The notes under the pieces: generated by a model | Told to the model about the DNA's origin: nothing | What the model saw: the letters and a program-made list of their open reading frames with translations, nothing else | Databases searched by the model: none | Source: Primorskyibacter sedentarius | Lineage (GTDB): Bacteria; Pseudomonadota; Alphaproteobacteria; Rhodobacterales; Rhodobacteraceae | Direction: 5' to 3' | Length of the DNA stretch: 64,000 nt | NCBI RefSeq assembly: GCF_004342065.1 | Contig: NZ_SLZU01000001.1 | Location: 682,001 to 746,000, forward strand | Part shown: one piece after another, positions 27,272-37,256 of the stretch | Layout of the letters: each line of letters starts with the position of its first letter | Numbering within the stretch: position 1 is the first letter of the stretch | Made by a program: the position numbers and the translations under genes

Positions 27272-27732
27272 TGACCCGTGAACGCAAACTGACAGGCTGG
27301 CATGTGCTGGCGATCTTCGGCGGCGCCTTCGGGGTCATCATCGCGGTCAATCTTACGCTCGCTTATAACGCGGTGCGCACCTTTCCGGGGCTGGAGGTGA
27401 AAAACTCCTACGTCGCCAGCCAGACTTTCGACGACCGCCGCGCCAAACAGGAAGCGCTTGGCTGGACAGTGCACGCGGATGCCCAGGGCGACAAGGTGAT
27501 GCTGGCCATCACCGATGCCGAAGGCCGCCCGGTGCAGGTCGGCAGTCTGGATGCCACGTTGGGCCGCGCCACGCAGGTCAAGGATGACCGCAGGCCCGAT
27601 TTCCAGTTCGACGGCACAGCCTATGTCGCCTACGAGGCGCTGCCCGACGGGAACTGGAACATCCGCATGAAAGCGACCGCTCTTGATGGGACGGAATTCA
27701 CCCAGCGCGTCATCCTGCACGTGAAAGGCTGA
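27271..27732 (+). CDS. ccoH: cbb3 oxidase assembly protein CcoH (FixH)
   Basis: 153 aa. A short cytoplasmic N-terminus carries the family motif RKLTGWHVL. One membrane helix follows (about 12-32, AIFGGAFGVIIAVNLTLAYNA). The periplasmic FixH domain contains NSYVASQTFDDRRAKQEALGW. It is required for stable assembly of cbb3 in relatives and probably contacts CcoI. The ATG overlaps the ccoG stop, and ccoI follows after five bases. Confidence 0.95.
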   Translation: MTRERKLTGWHVLAIFGGAFGVIIAVNLTLAYNAVRTFPGLEVKNSYVASQTFDDRRAKQEALGWTVHADAQGDKVMLAITDAEGRPVQVGSLDATLGRATQVKDDRRPDFQFDGTAYVAYEALPDGNWNIRMKATALDGTEFTQRVILHVKG

Positions 27733-27737
27733 CCCAG

Positions 27738-29936
27738 ATGACCGTCGCGATGCGGCCCCAGATCTCTGCCTGCCCCGCCTGCGCCGCGGCCCCCGCGGCA
27801 GAGGCGCTTGCGGAACGCGAAGCGGTGAAGGATGCCGATCTGGCGCTTTCCTTGCCCACGATCCATTGCGCCGCATGCATTTCGACGGTGGAGAAGGTGC
27901 TGAACGCAGCGCCGGGCATCCGTCAGGCCCGCGTGAACCTGACGCAGAAACGCGCGCAGATCGTGGCCGATGCAGGCGTCACCGCGGATCAGCTTATCGC
28001 GCTTCTCGCCGATGCGGGCTATGAGGCGCACGAGCTGGATGCCACCGCGTTGCGCGCCACCCAGACGGATCGCGCTGGCCGCGACCTGTTGATGCGCATG
28101 GCCGTTGCGGGCTTTGCCATGATGAACGTCATGCTGCTGTCCATCGCCGTCTGGTCGGGGGCCGAGGGTCCGACACGTGACATGTTCCACTGGATCTCGG
28201 CCGCCATCGCCCTGCCGGTGATTGCCTTTTCCGCACAGCCCTTCTTTGGCAATGCCTGGCGCGCGCTGCGCGTCGGCAAGCTGAACATGGATGTGCCCAT
28301 TTCGCTGGCCATCGGCCTCGCCGTTGTCACCTCGCTTTGGGAAACGTCCCTTTCGGGCGAACATGCCTATTTCGACGCTGCCGTCGCGCTGACATTCTTT
28401 CTGCTGACCGGCCGCTACCTCGACCATCGCACGCGCGCCATCGCCCGCTCTGCCGCCGAGGAACTGGCCGCGCTGGAGGTGCCCCGCGCCCGCCGCGTCT
28501 GGCCCGATGGCAGCGAAACGGAAGTACCTGTCGCAGAGCTGAGCGTGGGCGACCTAATCCGCGTCCGTCCCGGTGGCCGCATGCCCGTGGATGGGGAAAT
28601 CACGTCCGGCACATCGGAACTGGACCGGTCGCTGCTGACCGGAGAAACCTTGCCGATCTACGCGGAACCCGGACAAGCCGTCAGCGCCGGAGAGGTCAAC
28701 TTGACTGGCCCCCTGACCATCCGCGCCACTGCCGTGGGCCGCGACAGCTCGCTTCACCGCATGGCTGATCTGGTTGCTGTCGCTGAATCGGGGCGTTCGC
28801 GCTACACGTCGCTCGCGGACAAGGCGGCAAAACTTTATGCGCCCGGTGTGCACATCCTGTCGGCGCTGGCCTTCATCGGCTGGTATCTGGCGACGTTCGA
28901 TCCGCGTACAGCCGTGAATATCGCCGCTGCCGTCCTGATCATCACCTGTCCCTGCGCGCTTGGTTTGGCCGTGCCTGCCGTGACCACCGCCGCCTCCGGT
29001 CGGCTCTTTCGGCGCGGGCTGCTGATCAAGGATGCCACCGCGTTGGAACGTCTGGCAGAAGTCGACACCGTGGTTTTCGACAAGACCGGCACTCTGACCG
29101 CCGGGACGCCGGAACCCATCAATCTCGATAGCCTTACAACCGAACAGTTGAGCGTCGCGCTGGCGCTGGCAGAAGGGTCCAGCCATCCGCTTTCCGTCGC
29201 GCTGGCCGGTGCCGCGCGCGCGAAGGGGGTGGAACCGGCAATTCTCGACGCGGTGTCAGAAGTGCCGGGTTACGGCACAGAGGCGCTCTGGAACGGCCAG
29301 CCCGTGCGTCTTGGCCGCACCGGATGGACAGGCGGGACAGAGCTTGACCTGACAGCCTCCTGGCTGCGCATCGGCGATGCCGCTCCAAGTGCTGTCACCT
29401 TTACGGACCAACTGCGCCCCGGTGCGGCAGAGGCCGTGGCCGAACTGAAAGCCGATGGGACGCGCATCCTTCTGATGTCCGGCGATACCGAAGGGGCCGT
29501 CGCACAGCTTGCCCAAAAACTTGGGATCGACAATTGGCAGGCCAATTGCCTGCCGGAAGACAAGGCGGAACGGATTGCGTCTCTCTCTGAGACAGGCGCA
29601 AAGGTCCTGATGGTTGGTGACGGGCTGAATGACACGGCTGCGCTCGCCGCCGCCCATGTGTCCATCTCGCCGGCATCAGCGCTGGACGCGGCCCGTGCGG
29701 CATCGGACATCGTCCTTTTGGGCACCGATCTGTCCCCGTTGCCAGAGGCCGTCCGGACAGCGCGCGCGGCAACCAAGCGCATTCGCCAGAACTTTCGCAT
29801 CGCGACATGGTACAATATCATTGCCGTACCTCTGGCCGTGGCCGGGCTGGCCACGCCGCTTATTGCGGCATTGGCGATGTCGGCCTCTTCCATCACGGTC
29901 AGCCTAAACGCCCTCAGGCTTCGGAGCCAGCCATGA
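27738..29936 (+). CDS. ccoI: Copper-transporting P-type ATPase CcoI (FixI)
   Basis: 732 aa P1B-type ATPase of the CcoI/FixI group, which exports copper for the oxidase CuB site. It has an extra N-terminal CPAC (about 12-15) and a heavy-metal domain CAAC (C44, C47). The membrane metal site is C404-P-C406. The phosphorylation motif DKTGT begins at D448, and GDGLNDTAAL forms the hinge. The N-terminal double-CxxC arrangement is typical of FixI. Its stop overlaps the start of ccoS. Confidence 0.95.
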   Translation: MTVAMRPQISACPACAAAPAAEALAEREAVKDADLALSLPTIHCAACISTVEKVLNAAPGIRQARVNLTQKRAQIVADAGVTADQLIALLADAGYEAHELDATALRATQTDRAGRDLLMRMAVAGFAMMNVMLLSIAVWSGAEGPTRDMFHWISAAIALPVIAFSAQPFFGNAWRALRVGKLNMDVPISLAIGLAVVTSLWETSLSGEHAYFDAAVALTFFLLTGRYLDHRTRAIARSAAEELAALEVPRARRVWPDGSETEVPVAELSVGDLIRVRPGGRMPVDGEITSGTSELDRSLLTGETLPIYAEPGQAVSAGEVNLTGPLTIRATAVGRDSSLHRMADLVAVAESGRSRYTSLADKAAKLYAPGVHILSALAFIGWYLATFDPRTAVNIAAAVLIITCPCALGLAVPAVTTAASGRLFRRGLLIKDATALERLAEVDTVVFDKTGTLTAGTPEPINLDSLTTEQLSVALALAEGSSHPLSVALAGAARAKGVEPAILDAVSEVPGYGTEALWNGQPVRLGRTGWTGGTELDLTASWLRIGDAAPSAVTFTDQLRPGAAEAVAELKADGTRILLMSGDTEGAVAQLAQKLGIDNWQANCLPEDKAERIASLSETGAKVLMVGDGLNDTAALAAAHVSISPASALDAARAASDIVLLGTDLSPLPEAVRTARAATKRIRQNFRIATWYNIIAVPLAVAGLATPLIAALAMSASSITVSLNALRLRSQP

Positions 29937-30094
29937 ATGTCCTCGCCTTCCTGATCCCGATTTCCCTGATTCTCGGCGGAATTGGTCTGGCATTCTTCGT
30001 CTTTACGGTGAAATCGCGGCAATATGAGGACCCTGAAGGCGATGCGCGGCGCATTCTGTCAGACGAGTATGATGATCACCCGAAACCGGATTAA
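29933..30094 (+). CDS. ccoS: cbb3 oxidase maturation protein CcoS
   Basis: 53 aa. One transmembrane helix (LIPISLILGGIGLAFFVFTV) is followed by the family signature SRQYEDPEGDARRIL. CcoS is needed for heme or copper insertion in the catalytic subunit of relatives. The ATG at 29933 overlaps the ccoI stop (ATGA), giving translational coupling. It is the last gene of ccoGHIS. Confidence 0.95.
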   Translation: MNVLAFLIPISLILGGIGLAFFVFTVKSRQYEDPEGDARRILSDEYDDHPKPD

Positions 30095-30184
30095 CCTTGG
30101 CCTGACGGGCGCGACCCGAAGGGCAGAGTAAGGTCCTGCCGTCCTGGCCCGTGCCCGGAGGCCGTCATCGCCAATACGGATAGG

Positions 30185-30230
30185 GGCGCGCAGCGCGCCT
30201 GCGGCCCCCGGGCGACCCGGCAAAGCCGGG
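30185..30230. repeat. Two adjacent GC-rich hairpins after ccoS
   Basis: GGCGCGC-A-GCGCGCC (30185-30199) and CCCGGC-AAA-GCCGGG (30216-30230) lie in the gap between convergent ccoS and the carboxypeptidase gene. Without T-runs they are weak terminators at best. Otherwise nothing is recognisable in 30095-30285. Confidence 0.45.
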
Positions 30231-30285
30231 GCGCAATCCCTGAGTTGCAGTCAAGTCTCGTGGCGATTGAACACGCTTTCAGCGC

Positions 30286-31815
30286 TCAGTTTGGCCCGAT
30301 CATGAAGCAGGTCACCTGACGCGCCTGAAGCCTGCGGCAGGCGAGGTCCGCCATATCACGGGTCAGCCCCATGAAATTCGCGTCATGCCCATTCGACCGG
30401 CTGACCACCTTGCGCAAGGAGCCGTCCAGCGTCGCCATTTCTGCAAGTGCCGTTTTCAGCAGCACCCGCTCCGCCTGATAGCGGCTGGGATACCTGCCCA
30501 CATTGATCCCCCAATGCCGCCCGCCGGAGGTTGACAGACGTGTGACCACCTCTGCCTCCGGCGCCGGAGCAGCCGCCACCGCAGCCTCCTGGGTCGACGC
30601 TAGCACCAGATTGGCGGGCCGTCTGACGGGCTTTGCCGAGCTTGCAGGCGCAGAGCCGCTGGCACTGTCCAGCTTGACCGCCTGCGCTTCTTTCAGGGCT
30701 TCCTCGACATCCACTTTCGCCGCCACCAGCACCGGTGCAGGTGTCGGCGCTGCCGCGGCAGGTCGCGAAACCGGACGCAGGCTGCGCTTCACCGCTGCTG
30801 CGGCGACGCGTGTCGATTTACCCTGCTTGTCGCCGCTTGCTGCAACAGAGGCCACTGCCGTGCTTTTAGAGACGCCCCCCTTATAGGGCGGCTTGGGCGG
30901 CACCCGCATCGCGACGCGCGACGGCGCCCGGCTGAAGCCAAGGTCCAGAAGCTCTGCCACCTTTGCATTCCGCGTCAGTGTGGAACGGCCACCAAAGACT
31001 GTTGCGATGACCCGCTCACTGCCGCGCTCGGCAGAGGCGACAAGGTTGAAACCTGCCGCGCGAGTATAGCCGGTCTTGATACCGTCCGCGCCCCTGTAGC
31101 TTTGCAGCAGGCGCCGATTGGTATGCGACACCGTCTTGATGCCTGCATCGGCCGTCTGTCTGGAAAACAGATTGTAGTATTCGGGGTAGTCATAGATCAG
31201 GTGCTGCCCCAGAAGCGTCATGTCCCTTGCGGTGGACAGATGGCCGCTTTCTGTCAGGCCATGTGCGTTCTTGAAGGTTGTCCGGGTCATCCCCATCGCG
31301 CTTGCGGTCCGGTTCATGCGGCGGGCGAATGCCGCCTCGGACCCTGCGATGGCCTCGCCGATGGCGGTGGCCGCGTCATTGGCCGATTTGACCGCCGCCG
31401 CGCGCACAAGGTAACGCAGCTTGATGCGCTGGCCCTCGCGCAGACCCAGTTTCGAGGGCGGCTCAGACGCCGCGTGGCGCGAAATCCGCACCTGCGTGTC
31501 CATGCTGATCTCGCCATTCTCAACCGCCTCGAACGCGATATAGAGGGTCATCATCTTGGTAAGTGATGCCGGATGCAGCCGCGTATCGGCGTTGCTTGAA
31601 TGCAGCACCTTGCCGTTGCGCGCATCCATCACGACCGCCGCATATGGAGCGGCCATCGCACTGAGCGGCACAAGAACCGCCAACCAGATGATTGTGATAA
31701 TGAACAGGCCAAAGAGGCCCGGCTGCCTACGCCGTCCCGTCACGATTTCTGCCCTTATACTGCCTCTCGCTCCCGGATTTTTCCGGTGAACGTTATTCTG
31801 CTTGATTGAATTCAA
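30286..31815 (-). CDS. D-alanyl-D-alanine carboxypeptidase (S11) with C-terminal SPOR domain
   Basis: 509 aa. A basic cytoplasmic N-terminus and signal/anchor helix (about 33-55) precede a penicillin-binding S11 domain. Active-site motifs are S84-L-T-K87, S144-A-N146 and a KTG in [10 protein letters not shown] long Ala/Pro/Lys-rich linker (about 310-420) leads to a C-terminal SPOR domain ([23 protein letters not shown]), which binds denuded septal glycan. It should trim peptidoglycan pentapeptides in the periplasm, probably at the division site. The SPOR fusion is common in Rhodobacterales. An AT-rich promoter region lies upstream at about 31820-31880. Confidence 0.92.
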   Translation of the reverse strand: MNSIKQNNVHRKNPGARGSIRAEIVTGRRRQPGLFGLFIITIIWLAVLVPLSAMAAPYAAVVMDARNGKVLHSSNADTRLHPASLTKMMTLYIAFEAVENGEISMDTQVRISRHAASEPPSKLGLREGQRIKLRYLVRAAAVKSANDAATAIGEAIAGSEAAFARRMNRTASAMGMTRTTFKNAHGLTESGHLSTARDMTLLGQHLIYDYPEYYNLFSRQTADAGIKTVSHTNRRLLQSYRGADGIKTGYTRAAGFNLVASAERGSERVIATVFGGRSTLTRNAKVAELLDLGFSRAPSRVAMRVPPKPPYKGGVSKSTAVASVAASGDKQGKSTRVAAAAVKRSLRPVSRPAAAAPTPAPVLVAAKVDVEEALKEAQAVKLDSASGSAPASSAKPVRRPANLVLASTQEAAVAAAPAPEAEVVTRLSTSGGRHWGINVGRYPSRYQAERVLLKTALAEMATLDGSLRKVVSRSNGHDANFMGLTRDMADLACRRLQARQVTCFMIGPN

Positions 31816-31951
31816 CCTAGCACATCAACTGATCCGAATAAAGCTTTCAATAATAAAGAAATTATTAATTCTCATTCAGTCGGCACACGATATGTTGCGG
31901 CCGATCTGTTACCAGACACAAGACAGGGACCTTGCCACAAGACCGGGCAGC

Positions 31952-32650
31952 TCAGTCGAGGGTCTGCACCAGTGGCGCCAGCCCGGCGAGGTCGTCAATG
32001 TGATGATAGAGCGGCTCGGTCTTTGGCGGCTCAGCCTGTTCCAGCGCCCAAGTCAGGGAATGAGGAACGTAAACCCCGTGCGCGCCCACCTTGATTGCAG
32101 GAAGAACGTCCGATTTCAGCGAATTTCCGACCATCAGCGCGCGGTCCGTCCCGCCCGACGCGTCGAAAATCCTGGCATAGGTCTGCGGCGTCTTGTCAGA
32201 GACGATCTCGACCGAATCAAACAACTCCCCCAGCCCGGATTGTGCCAGTTTGCGCTCCTGGTCCAACAGATCGCCCTTGGTGATCAGGACAAGACGGTGA
32301 TCCGTGGCAAGCTTTTCCACTGCCTCGCGCGCATGCGGCAGAAGCTCGATCGGGTGGCGCAGCATCTCCTGCCCGGCATCCACGAGCTGCCGGATCACCG
32401 AGGCCGGCACACGTTCCTCCGTGACCTCGATCGCGGTTTCGATCATCGACAGTACGAACCCCTTGATGCCAAAGCCGTAATGGCCAAGGTTGCGCCTCTC
32501 TGCGTCCAGCAGCCGGGCCATCAGGTGATCTGGTTCGGTGAAATCCGAAAGAAGCTCTGCGAATCGCTCTTGTGTCAGCTGGAAGAAGCGCTCGTTATGC
32601 CACAGCGTATCATCCGCATCGAAGCCGATTGTCAGAAGATTTCTTGCCAT
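31952..32650 (-). CDS. HAD-superfamily hydrolase
   Basis: 232 aa. HAD motifs: [11 protein letters not shown] (nucleophile and acid/base aspartates, about residues 9-11), II VLITKGD, III a lysine in [11 protein letters not shown], and [16 protein letters not shown]. The helical cap between motifs I and II suggests a small-molecule phosphatase of the C1-cap type; the substrate is unknown. The ATG at 32650 is preceded by GGAGAGGCAGG on the coding strand. An in-frame codon 14 residues upstream gives only a basic extension. It is divergent from clpS. Confidence 0.88.
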   Translation of the reverse strand: MARNLLTIGFDADDTLWHNERFFQLTQERFAELLSDFTEPDHLMARLLDAERRNLGHYGFGIKGFVLSMIETAIEVTEERVPASVIRQLVDAGQEMLRHPIELLPHAREAVEKLATDHRLVLITKGDLLDQERKLAQSGLGELFDSVEIVSDKTPQTYARIFDASGGTDRALMVGNSLKSDVLPAIKVGAHGVYVPHSLTWALEQAEPPKTEPLYHHIDDLAGLAPLVQTLD

Positions 32651-32743
32651 CCTGCCTCTCCTGCGTCCGGCGCCTCTTTTCACACGCGCCAATCAGGTTA
32701 TATAGAGCGCTCAGGAGCGGACAAGCACAGTCAGACGAGCGCA

Positions 32744-33106
32744 ATGACCGGGCAGACCTTCATCTTTGCCACCAGACTGGCCAGCAATTCCCCCGACGCC
32801 CCCGGCGGCGGGTCCCAAAGTGATGTGGTTCTTGAAACCAAGCCCAAGACGAAGCGCCCGCCGCTTTACAAGGTCATGCTGCTGAATGACGACTACACGC
32901 CGATGGAATTTGTCGTGCATGTGTTGGAACGTTTCTTCGGAATGACCCACGCGCAGGCCTTCGAGATCATGCTGACCGTGCATAAGAAAGGTTTGGCTGT
33001 CGTGGGGGTCTTTACCCATGAGATCGCCGAAACCAAGGTGGCACAGGTGATGGATTTTGCCCGGCGCCACCAGCACCCGCTGCAATGCACCATGGAAAAG
33101 GAATAG
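32744..33106 (+). CDS. clpS: ATP-dependent Clp protease adaptor ClpS
   Basis: 120 aa. The ClpS fold is seen as [30 protein letters not shown]. The DD and the hydrophobic pocket residues after it recognise N-degron substrates for ClpAP. A disordered N-terminal arm of about 35 residues, longer than in E. coli, precedes the domain. Length is normal for alphaproteobacterial ClpS. clpA is not nearby. The gene is divergent from the HAD hydrolase, sharing a gap of about 90 bases. Confidence 0.95.
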   Translation: MTGQTFIFATRLASNSPDAPGGGSQSDVVLETKPKTKRPPLYKVMLLNDDYTPMEFVVHVLERFFGMTHAQAFEIMLTVHKKGLAVVGVFTHEIAETKVAQVMDFARRHQHPLQCTMEKE

Positions 33107-33143
33107 GCGCCGGACCGCGTTTGCGCGTTCCTTGCCCGATGTC

Positions 33144-34133
33144 ATGGCCTCATCCCGACTGACCCACGCGCTTGAAAGCGCAGATCTGGTATTGCCCGAT
33201 ACGGGCCGCATCGCATTGTTTCAGCCCCGCGCCGATACCGATCTTGCGGCATTGCCCAGGGATCGCTGCGACGTCATCAGCAGTTTCTACCCTGATGTGG
33301 CGGCACTTACCGCCCAGCGGTTCAACTGCGTATTGGAGCCGACGGGCAGCTATGCCGCAGCGATCGTGTTCCTGCCCCGCACACGGGCGCTGGCCGAGAC
33401 GCTGATCGCGCAGGCCTCTGCCGCGGCACCCGGCGGGCTGGTCGCAGTCGATGGCCTCAAGACCGATGGGGTTGAAGCCGCGCTTCGCAAGATCCGCAAG
33501 CTGGTCAATCTGGTCGGCCTCGACACCCGGTCGCATGGCAAGCTGTTCTGGTTTGCAGCTGATGATCTCGGCAACGACTGGACACAGGCGCCGCAACCGC
33601 AGCTTGAGGGCTTTGTCACCGCGCCGGGCGTGTTTTCCGCCGATGGCATCGACCCGGGGTCCGAAGCGCTGGCGGCTGCCCTGCCCCCAAAGCTGGGGGC
33701 GCATGTCGTCGATCTGGGCGCTGGCTGGGGCTATCTTGCGCGCAAGGTCCTGGAACGGGAGACCGTCACCCGCATCGATCTGGTGGAGGCCGATCACATT
33801 GCGCTGGACTGCGCACGCCGGAACGTTGACGACGCGCGCGCGCAATTTCACTGGGATGACGCCACGCGGTGGCGTCCTGATACCCGCGCCGACAGCGTGA
33901 TCATGAACCCGCCCTTCCACACCAGCCGCACGCCCGACCCCTCACTGGGTCAGGCCTTTGTCGCGACGGCTGCGGCATGCCTGAAACCGTCAGGTCAGTT
34001 GTGGATGGTGGCAAACCGGCACCTGCCCTATGAAGCAACGCTAACGCAGTACTTCACCAGTCACTCCGAAGTGGGCGGCGACGCCCGTTTCAAGATTTTG
34101 CACGCAGCACGCCCGCTTCGGCAGGGCAGATAA
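33144..34133 (+). CDS. RsmC-like class I methyltransferase
   Basis: 329 aa with two related halves, as in RsmC/RlmG. The N-terminal half is degenerate. The C-terminal half is a SAM-binding Rossmann domain with VVDLGAGWGYLARKVL and the N6/N2-methylase motif NPPF at residues 255-258. RsmC methylates G1207 of 16S rRNA in E. coli; a ribosomal RNA guanine-N2 target is likely here. The ATG at 33144 gives the usual N-terminus. In-frame upstream codons overlap clpS and are not family-like. The gap from clpS is 37 bases. Confidence 0.85.
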   Translation: MASSRLTHALESADLVLPDTGRIALFQPRADTDLAALPRDRCDVISSFYPDVAALTAQRFNCVLEPTGSYAAAIVFLPRTRALAETLIAQASAAAPGGLVAVDGLKTDGVEAALRKIRKLVNLVGLDTRSHGKLFWFAADDLGNDWTQAPQPQLEGFVTAPGVFSADGIDPGSEALAAALPPKLGAHVVDLGAGWGYLARKVLERETVTRIDLVEADHIALDCARRNVDDARAQFHWDDATRWRPDTRADSVIMNPPFHTSRTPDPSLGQAFVATAAACLKPSGQLWMVANRHLPYEATLTQYFTSHSEVGGDARFKILHAARPLRQGR

Positions 34134-34176
34134 CCGCCACCGGCCCCGCTTTGGCGGGCGCGGGGAAAGGAGCCGC

Positions 34177-34977
34177 ATGAGTTTCTCCATTGAAGGCAAG
34201 ACCGCAATCGTGACAGGGGCCGCAAATGGCGTGGGCCTTGCCATGGCGCGGCATTTCTCTGACAAGGGCGCCAATGTGATGCTCGCCGATATCGACGAGA
34301 CGCGGCTGCAGGAAGAGGTGGGAAACCTGTCCGAAGACAGCAACATCCATTTCTTCGCGGGCGACCTGCGCGAAAGGCTGACAATCGCAAACCTGCTCTC
34401 TGCCACGCTGGATACGTTCGACCGGGTCGACATCCTTGTGAACGGCGCCCGTCAAATCATTCCAACGGACCCGCTGGACCTTGATGACACCAGTGTGGAA
34501 ACCCTGCTGGAACAGAATCTGATGGCCAGCCTGCGCCTGTCCCAACTGGTGGCCAAGCGCATGGTCAAGCAGGCCGAGGGCAAAGAGGAAGGTCAGGCGG
34601 GGTCCATCGTGAACCTGTCTTCCATCGCCGCGCGGCGCACGCAACCCGGGCTCTTGGCCTATTCGGTGTCGACTGCCGCGCTGGACCAGATGACACGGTC
34701 GCTGGCGGTCGCACTTGCACCGCACCGGATTCGCGTCAATGCCGTCGCATTCGGGTCGGTGATGTCTGCCAGCCTCAAAGGTGCGCTGAAAGAGCATGCC
34801 GAGTATCGCAGCGAGATCGAATGCCACACCCCGATGGGCCGGATCGCCTCGCCCGGAGAGCTTGCCGAAGCCGTGCAGTATCTTGCCTCCGAAGGGGCCG
34901 GATTCGTGACCGGCCAGATCCTGACAGTGGATGGTGGGCGCACCCTTCTTGATCCGGTATGCGCGCCGGCGCATTAA
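34177..34977 (+). CDS. Short-chain dehydrogenase/reductase-like protein lacking the catalytic lysine
   Basis: 266 aa classical SDR fold. The nucleotide-binding TGAANGVG is at residues 13-20. NGAR stands where NAG usually is. Catalytic Ser149 (NLSSIAAR) and Tyr162 are present. The active-site YxxxK reads YSVST, with Thr166 (codon ACT) where the essential lysine belongs. The rest, including VALAPHRIRVNAVAFGSV and TGQILTVDGG, is intact, and no frameshift is seen. It may still bind NAD(P), but normal reductase chemistry is doubtful. The gene lies between the RsmC-like methylase and hemF on the same strand. AAAGGAG precedes the ATG. Confidence 0.85.
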   Translation: MSFSIEGKTAIVTGAANGVGLAMARHFSDKGANVMLADIDETRLQEEVGNLSEDSNIHFFAGDLRERLTIANLLSATLDTFDRVDILVNGARQIIPTDPLDLDDTSVETLLEQNLMASLRLSQLVAKRMVKQAEGKEEGQAGSIVNLSSIAARRTQPGLLAYSVSTAALDQMTRSLAVALAPHRIRVNAVAFGSVMSASLKGALKEHAEYRSEIECHTPMGRIASPGELAEAVQYLASEGAGFVTGQILTVDGGRTLLDPVCAPAH

Positions 34978-35148
34978 TTGCCGCCAGATAGGGCATTCAG
35001 TGCTTCGCAGAAACACGGGCCGCGGCCCCTGCCGCCCGCGTGGGTTACGTATCCGACATGACGGAAGGCCGCTTCAGGCCGCGCAGAGCTTGCCCATCGC
35101 CGCCCCCCTGCGCTAGGGGACGGGGCAAGCTTGAAAAAGGGGGCCGGG

Positions 35149-36042
35149 ATGGGCGAAGAATTTCAAAGTGAGAAAGCGCGCGCCTCGGCATGGTTCCGGG
35201 AGTTGCGTGACCGTATCGTCGCTGCTTTCGAGGCGCTCGAAACCAGCCATGCCGAGGGGCCGTTGAACGACAGGCCAGCGGGGCGCTTTGACGTGACAGA
35301 GACGACACGCGCCTCGGAGGACGGCTCGGATGCGGGCGGCGGGCTGATGAGCGTCATGCGCGGTGGCCGTGTGTTCGAGAAGGTCGGCGTCAACGTCTCG
35401 ACCGTTTACGGCACGCTGGGCGAGGCTGCGCAGGCGTCGATGATGGCCCGCAAGGGGCTTTCGGGGATGGCGGAAGATCCGCGTTTCTGGGCCAGCGGGA
35501 TCAGCCTTGTCGCGCATATGCAGAACCCGCGTGCCCCGGCCGTTCACATGAACACGCGCATGTTCTGGACGCCGCATGCCTGGTGGTTCGGGGGCGGGTC
35601 GGACCTGAACCCTTGCATTGAATACGCAGAGGACACCGCGCATTTCCACGCCGTGCAAGAGGCGCATCTGGCGCCACATGGGGCCGAGCTTTATCCGCGG
35701 CTGAAGGACTGGGCGGACGAGTATTTCTACATCCCCCACCGCGGTCGCGCGCGGGGCGTCGGTGGCATCTTCATGGATGATCGCTGCACCGGAGACTGGG
35801 AGGCCGATTTCGCGCTGACGCAGGATATTGGCCGGGCATTTCTGCCCGCTTACGTCCCACTGGTCGAGAAGCGGCGGGTGCAGGACTGGTCCGACGCCGA
35901 CAAGGACACGCAACTGGTGCATCGCGGGCTCTATGCCGAATACAATCTGGTATATGACCGGGGCACGAAATTCGGTCTGGCCACCGGGCATGATGCGAAT
36001 GCCGTGCTGATGAGCCTGCCCCCGATGGCCAAATGGGTCTAG
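35149..36042 (+). CDS. hemF: Oxygen-dependent coproporphyrinogen III oxidase
   Basis: 297 aa (E. coli HemF 299). It converts coproporphyrinogen III to protoporphyrinogen IX using oxygen. Conserved blocks: GGGLMSVMRGGRVFEKVGVN, HMNTRMFW, WWFGGGSDLNPC and YIPHRGRARGVGGIF. The ATG at 35149 is favoured; a TTG six codons upstream is possible. It complements hemN (18344-19699), giving the cell aerobic and anaerobic routes in the same region. It ends three bases before the convergent rluE. Confidence 0.96.
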   Translation: MGEEFQSEKARASAWFRELRDRIVAAFEALETSHAEGPLNDRPAGRFDVTETTRASEDGSDAGGGLMSVMRGGRVFEKVGVNVSTVYGTLGEAAQASMMARKGLSGMAEDPRFWASGISLVAHMQNPRAPAVHMNTRMFWTPHAWWFGGGSDLNPCIEYAEDTAHFHAVQEAHLAPHGAELYPRLKDWADEYFYIPHRGRARGVGGIFMDDRCTGDWEADFALTQDIGRAFLPAYVPLVEKRRVQDWSDADKDTQLVHRGLYAEYNLVYDRGTKFGLATGHDANAVLMSLPPMAKWV

Positions 36043-36045
36043 GGG

Positions 36046-36657
36046 TCAGGCATCCCGCCATTGCCCGGGCTGCAGCCCGCCCAGCGTCCAGTCGCCGATT
36101 TTCCAACGGATAAGGCGCAGCGTGGGCAGGCCGACAGCGGCCGTCATGCGGCGGACCTGACGGTTGCGCCCTTCGGTAAGGATCAGCTCCACCCAGCTGT
36201 CGGGCACGGATTTGCGGTACCGCACCGGCGGATCGCGCGGCCAGAGCCAGTCCGGCGGGTCAATCCGCTTCGCCTTTGCCGGTCGGGTCATGCCGTCCTG
36301 CAGCGCCACGCCGCTGCGCAACAGGGCAAGCGCCTCTTCGGTGACCTCGCCCTCGACCTGCGCGAGATAGGTCTTGGGCAGCTTCGTGTCGGGATGCGCG
36401 ATGCGATTTTGCAGACGCCCGTCATTGGTCAGGATCAGCAACCCCTCGCTGTCGCGGTCAAGCCGACCGGCAGGGTACACCTCTGGCACGTTCACATAGT
36501 TGGACAGCGTCTCACGGGCCGACCCTTCGGTGCCCTTGTCGGTGAATTGCGACAACACCCCCCACGGCTTGTTGAGCAGGATCACCCGCGCAGGCCCTGT
36601 CGGGCGTGGCTTCGGCGCGCGCGGCCTGGACATGTTGGATTTGCGGGGTCGGGCCAC
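36046..36657 (-). CDS. rluE: 23S rRNA pseudouridine synthase RluE-type
   Basis: 203 aa RsuA-family synthase without an S4 domain. The catalytic aspartate is D67 in AGRLDRDSEGLLIL, and NKPWGVLSQFTD precedes it. EGRNRQVRRMTAAVGLPTLRLIR is the usual C-terminal motif. The lack of S4 and the basic N-terminus fit RluE, which modifies U2457 in E. coli 23S rRNA. It lies four bases downstream of tadA on the same strand, so the two RNA-modification genes are co-transcribed. Confidence 0.9.
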   Translation of the reverse strand: MARPRKSNMSRPRAPKPRPTGPARVILLNKPWGVLSQFTDKGTEGSARETLSNYVNVPEVYPAGRLDRDSEGLLILTNDGRLQNRIAHPDTKLPKTYLAQVEGEVTEEALALLRSGVALQDGMTRPAKAKRIDPPDWLWPRDPPVRYRKSVPDSWVELILTEGRNRQVRRMTAAVGLPTLRLIRWKIGDWTLGGLQPGQWRDA

Positions 36658-36661
36658 CGGA

Positions 36662-37114
36662 TCAGCCTCGTCTTGCGCTGAAAAACGCTTTCAACTGGGC
36701 CTCGGCCTCGGATGCGGCGATGCCATCGTAGACCTCTGGCGCATGGTGGCATTGCGGATGCGCGAAAACCCTTGCGCCATGCGAAACACCGCCGGATTTC
36801 GGATCACCCGCCCCGTAATACAGCCTCCGGATCCGCGCGAAAGAAATCGCGGCGGCGCACATCGGGCAAGGCTCCAGTGTCACATAGAGGTCGTGACCTG
36901 TCAGACGTTCCGAACCCAATCGCGCGCAGGCTTCGCGGATCACCAACACCTCTGCATGGGCTGTCGGGTCGCTAAGCTCCCGCGTGCGGTTGCCTGCGCG
37001 CGCAACAATGCTGCCGTCCGGCCCGACCAATACGGCACCCACAGGCACTTCGCCGCGTTCGGCGGCGGCCTGGGCCTCTGACAAGGCGGTGTGCATGTGG
37101 CTCTTGAAGGTCAT
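36662..37114 (-). CDS. tadA: tRNA-specific adenosine deaminase TadA
   Basis: 150 aa. It deaminates adenosine 34 of tRNA-Arg to inosine. Zinc ligands are H53 (THAEV), C83 and C86 (PCPMC), and E55 is the proton shuttle. The ATG at 37114 is the first plausible start. ATG 37096 would shorten it by six residues. It is followed immediately by rluE and is divergent from rluB. Confidence 0.95.
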   Translation of the reverse strand: MTFKSHMHTALSEAQAAAERGEVPVGAVLVGPDGSIVARAGNRTRELSDPTAHAEVLVIREACARLGSERLTGHDLYVTLEPCPMCAAAISFARIRRLYYGAGDPKSGGVSHGARVFAHPQCHHAPEVYDGIAASEAEAQLKAFFSARRG

Positions 37115-37256
37115 GCGCCCCTCATAAGTCCGCCTTCGCGCTTTCCCAAGAGCGAAAATTACTCTAAGGCCTGTCGGGTTCCGCCGTTTCGCGCGCCCTT
37201 TGGTTGACGGGCATTTGCGAAACGACACAGATCTTTCATCGTCAAAGGTGCGCCGC

